Shown here: one piece after another, positions 51,793-53,048 of the stretch
Layout: every line of letters starts with the position of its first letter
How positions within the stretch are numbered: the first letter of the stretch is position 1
Origin: an uncultured Alistipes sp.
GTDB taxonomy: Bacteria; Bacteroidota; Bacteroidia; Bacteroidales; Rikenellaceae
DNA: 53,048 nt
NCBI GenBank assembly: GCA_900545315.1
Contig: UQYM01000017.1
Span: forward strand, 1-53,048
Direction of reading: 5' to 3'
The notes under the pieces: model-generated
Database searches by the model: none
The model's input: only the letters and a program-made list of their open reading frames with translations
What the model was told of the DNA's origin: nothing
Translations under genes and position numbers: made by a program

Positions 51793-52062
51793 CTATTTTT
51801 TCTTGTTTCCTGAATGGCCACGGAAGGTACGTGTCGGGGCAAACTCACCCAGCTTGTGTCCTACCATGTTCTCTGTTACATACACCGGAATGAATTTGTT
51901 TCCGTTGTGGACAGCTACCGTCTGACCTACGAAGTCAGGCGAGATCATACTTGCTCGCGACCATGTCTTGATTACCGACTTTTTATTTCCTTCCGCCTGG
52001 GCGACGATCTTCGCTTCGAGCTTGGGGTCGATAAACGGTCCTTTTTTTAATGAACGGCTCAT
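51793..52062 (-). CDS. rpsS: 30S ribosomal protein S19
   Basis: Small-subunit head protein forming a bridge with L5. 89 residues: MSRSLKKGPFIDPKLEAKIVAQAEGNKKSVIKTWSRAS and FIPVYVTENMVGHKLGEFAPTRTFRGH. Complete. Between rplB (16 bases) and rplV (9 bases). Confidence 0.98.
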   Translation of the reverse strand: MSRSLKKGPFIDPKLEAKIVAQAEGNKKSVIKTWSRASMISPDFVGQTVAVHNGNKFIPVYVTENMVGHKLGEFAPTRTFRGHSGNKKK

Positions 52063-52078
52063 TATGTACTCTTTTTAA

Positions 52079-52900
52079 TTATTTTTTCTTGGAAATAATA
52101 AACTTCGAGGTCGTCTTCTTCGGGTTACGAGTCTTATAACCCTTGGCAAGCAGACCCTTGCGCGAACGCGGGTGACCACCCGACGCACGGCCTTCGCCAC
52201 CACCCATCGGGTGATCCACCGGGTTCATGACGACACCGCGGTTGCGCGGACGGCGGCCGAGCCAACGCTCGCGTCCTGCCTTGCCCGAGCTTTCGAGGCT
52301 GTGGTCGACGTTCGACACGACACCCACCGTAGCGCGGCAAGTTACGAGTACCATACGAGTCTCGCCCGAAGGCAGCTTGATGACGGCGAATTTGCCTTCA
52401 CGAGCCAGCAGCTGGGCGTAGGAACCGGCCGAACGGGCCATAGCGGCCCCCTGACCGGGGTAGAGTTCAATGTTGTGGACGACCGTACCCAGGGGAATCT
52501 CGCTCAGGAAGAGCGTGTTTCCGACCTCGGGAGCGACGCCTGCGCCGCTCATGACGGTCTGGCCCACCTGGAGTCCGTTGGGTGCGATGATGTAGCTCTT
52601 CTCACCGTCGGCGTATACCAGGAGTGCGATGCGTGCGGTACGATTGGGGTCGTACTCGATCGTTTTTACAGTTGCGGCGATGCCGTCCTTCGAGCGTTTG
52701 AAGTCGACGTTACGATACATCTGCTTGTGACCGCCGCCGATGTAGCGGACCGTCATCTTGCCGTCGTTGTTACGTCCACCCGAGCTCTTCTTGGGGCTGA
52801 GCAGCGATTTCTCCGGTTTCGACGTCGTGATCTCGTCGAACGTGCCGATAATCTTATGTCTCGTACCTGCGGTTACAGGTTTAAATTTTCTTACTGCCAT
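52079..52900 (-). CDS. rplB: 50S ribosomal protein L2
   Basis: Peptidyl-transferase-proximal protein, binds 23S domain IV. 273 residues: RNVDFKRSKDGIAATVKTIEYDPNRTARIALLVYADGEKSYI in the OB fold and the signature NPVDHPMGGGEGRASGGHPRSRKG near the C-terminus with the essential His. Complete. Its DNA is visibly richer in G/C-ending codons (many CGC, GGC, CCG, GTC) than rpsS, rplV and rpsC next door, and the change starts within the first 60 bases of its 3' end, suggesting a join or gene conversion. Confidence 0.97.
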   Translation of the reverse strand: MAVRKFKPVTAGTRHKIIGTFDEITTSKPEKSLLSPKKSSGGRNNDGKMTVRYIGGGHKQMYRNVDFKRSKDGIAATVKTIEYDPNRTARIALLVYADGEKSYIIAPNGLQVGQTVMSGAGVAPEVGNTLFLSEIPLGTVVHNIELYPGQGAAMARSAGSYAQLLAREGKFAVIKLPSGETRMVLVTCRATVGVVSNVDHSLESSGKAGRERWLGRRPRNRGVVMNPVDHPMGGGEGRASGGHPRSRKGLLAKGYKTRNPKKTTSKFIISKKK

Positions 52901-52905
52901 CTTCG

Positions 52906-53048
52906 TTAGATATTACTGTAAAAATCGATCTTGTCTCCATCCTTCAAGGTGACGATCGCCTTCTTGAAGTTATTGGCGCGACCCTCCAAGAGGCCCGCCT
53001 TGGTGTAGCGGCTCTTGAGTTTGCCCATGTAGTTCACGGTGTTCACGT
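52906..53048 (-). CDS. rplW: 50S ribosomal protein L23, C-terminal part
   Basis: The frame enters from the right edge and reads NTVNYMGKLKSRYTKAGLLE, then GRANNFKKAIVTLKDGDKIDFY and SNI before a TAA at 52906-52908. This is the C-terminal half of Bacteroidetes L23, which sits at the tunnel exit and docks trigger factor. The start lies outside the window. Five bases separate it from rplB, and it shares the higher GC of rplB. Confidence 0.93.
   Translation of the reverse strand, partial: VNTVNYMGKLKSRYTKAGLLEGRANNFKKAIVTLKDGDKIDFYSNI

Noticed and set aside
1..53048. CRISPR array, transposase or insertion sequence
   Set aside because: No regularly spaced identical repeats of 25-40 bases and no DDE, HUH or serine/tyrosine recombinase motifs seen on either strand.

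Overview
The window reads as chromosome of a Bacteroidales bacterium, possibly a Rikenellaceae (Alistipes-like) relative. The case rests on repeated promoter cores of the Bacteroidetes type (TTTG about 20 bases before TAnnTTTG), few Shine-Dalgarno sequences, an IspG with the large central insertion, TPR-AraC membrane regulators, zinc-less L36 and an L17 with an Ala/Lys/Glu-rich tail. Family level is inference; no 16S is present.

Layout. 1-276 is the end of an unrelated reading frame that runs head-on into the C-terminus of ispG, probably a chimeric or recombinant junction. 204-6447 holds ispG, recG, a DUF3108 protein and a membrane-anchored coiled-coil protein. 6448-7574 has no gene and carries a purine-rich degenerate tract. 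7575-11971 holds two lipoproteins (one a clostripain-family C11 peptidase) and a divergent TPR-AraC regulator with phased direct repeats upstream. 12255-12917 is ung. 13169-17590 is a compact phage-derived module: XRE/S24 repressor with operator and promoter, an 89-residue protein, a tRNA-like structured RNA of about 160 nt, and small and large terminase genes that overlap out of frame, with no integrase, capsid or tail gene. 17806-29419 holds valS, lon, a ROK kinase, mnmA, bioA and an AraC regulator. 29747-39096 holds a ClC channel, trpS, an MsbA-like ABC exporter, a radical SAM protein, prfB and eno. 39301-53048 is the S10-spc-alpha ribosomal superoperon on the minus strand, from the end of rplW to rplQ, with secY, map, infA and rpoA inside.

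How the parts work together. The ribosomal cluster runs in near-canonical order with very short gaps, apart from two conspicuous breaks: a 568-base non-coding spacer between rpsN and rpsH with a 13-base tandem repeat and its own promoter, and a 147-base structured spacer before rpsD that looks like an S4 autoregulatory leader. Most other genes are single housekeeping units with their own promoter and strong hairpin terminator. The most unusual locus is the repressor / small protein / tRNA-like RNA / terminase module. Composition shifts at both contig ends (1-276 and from about 52.1 kb), so those ends should be treated with caution.
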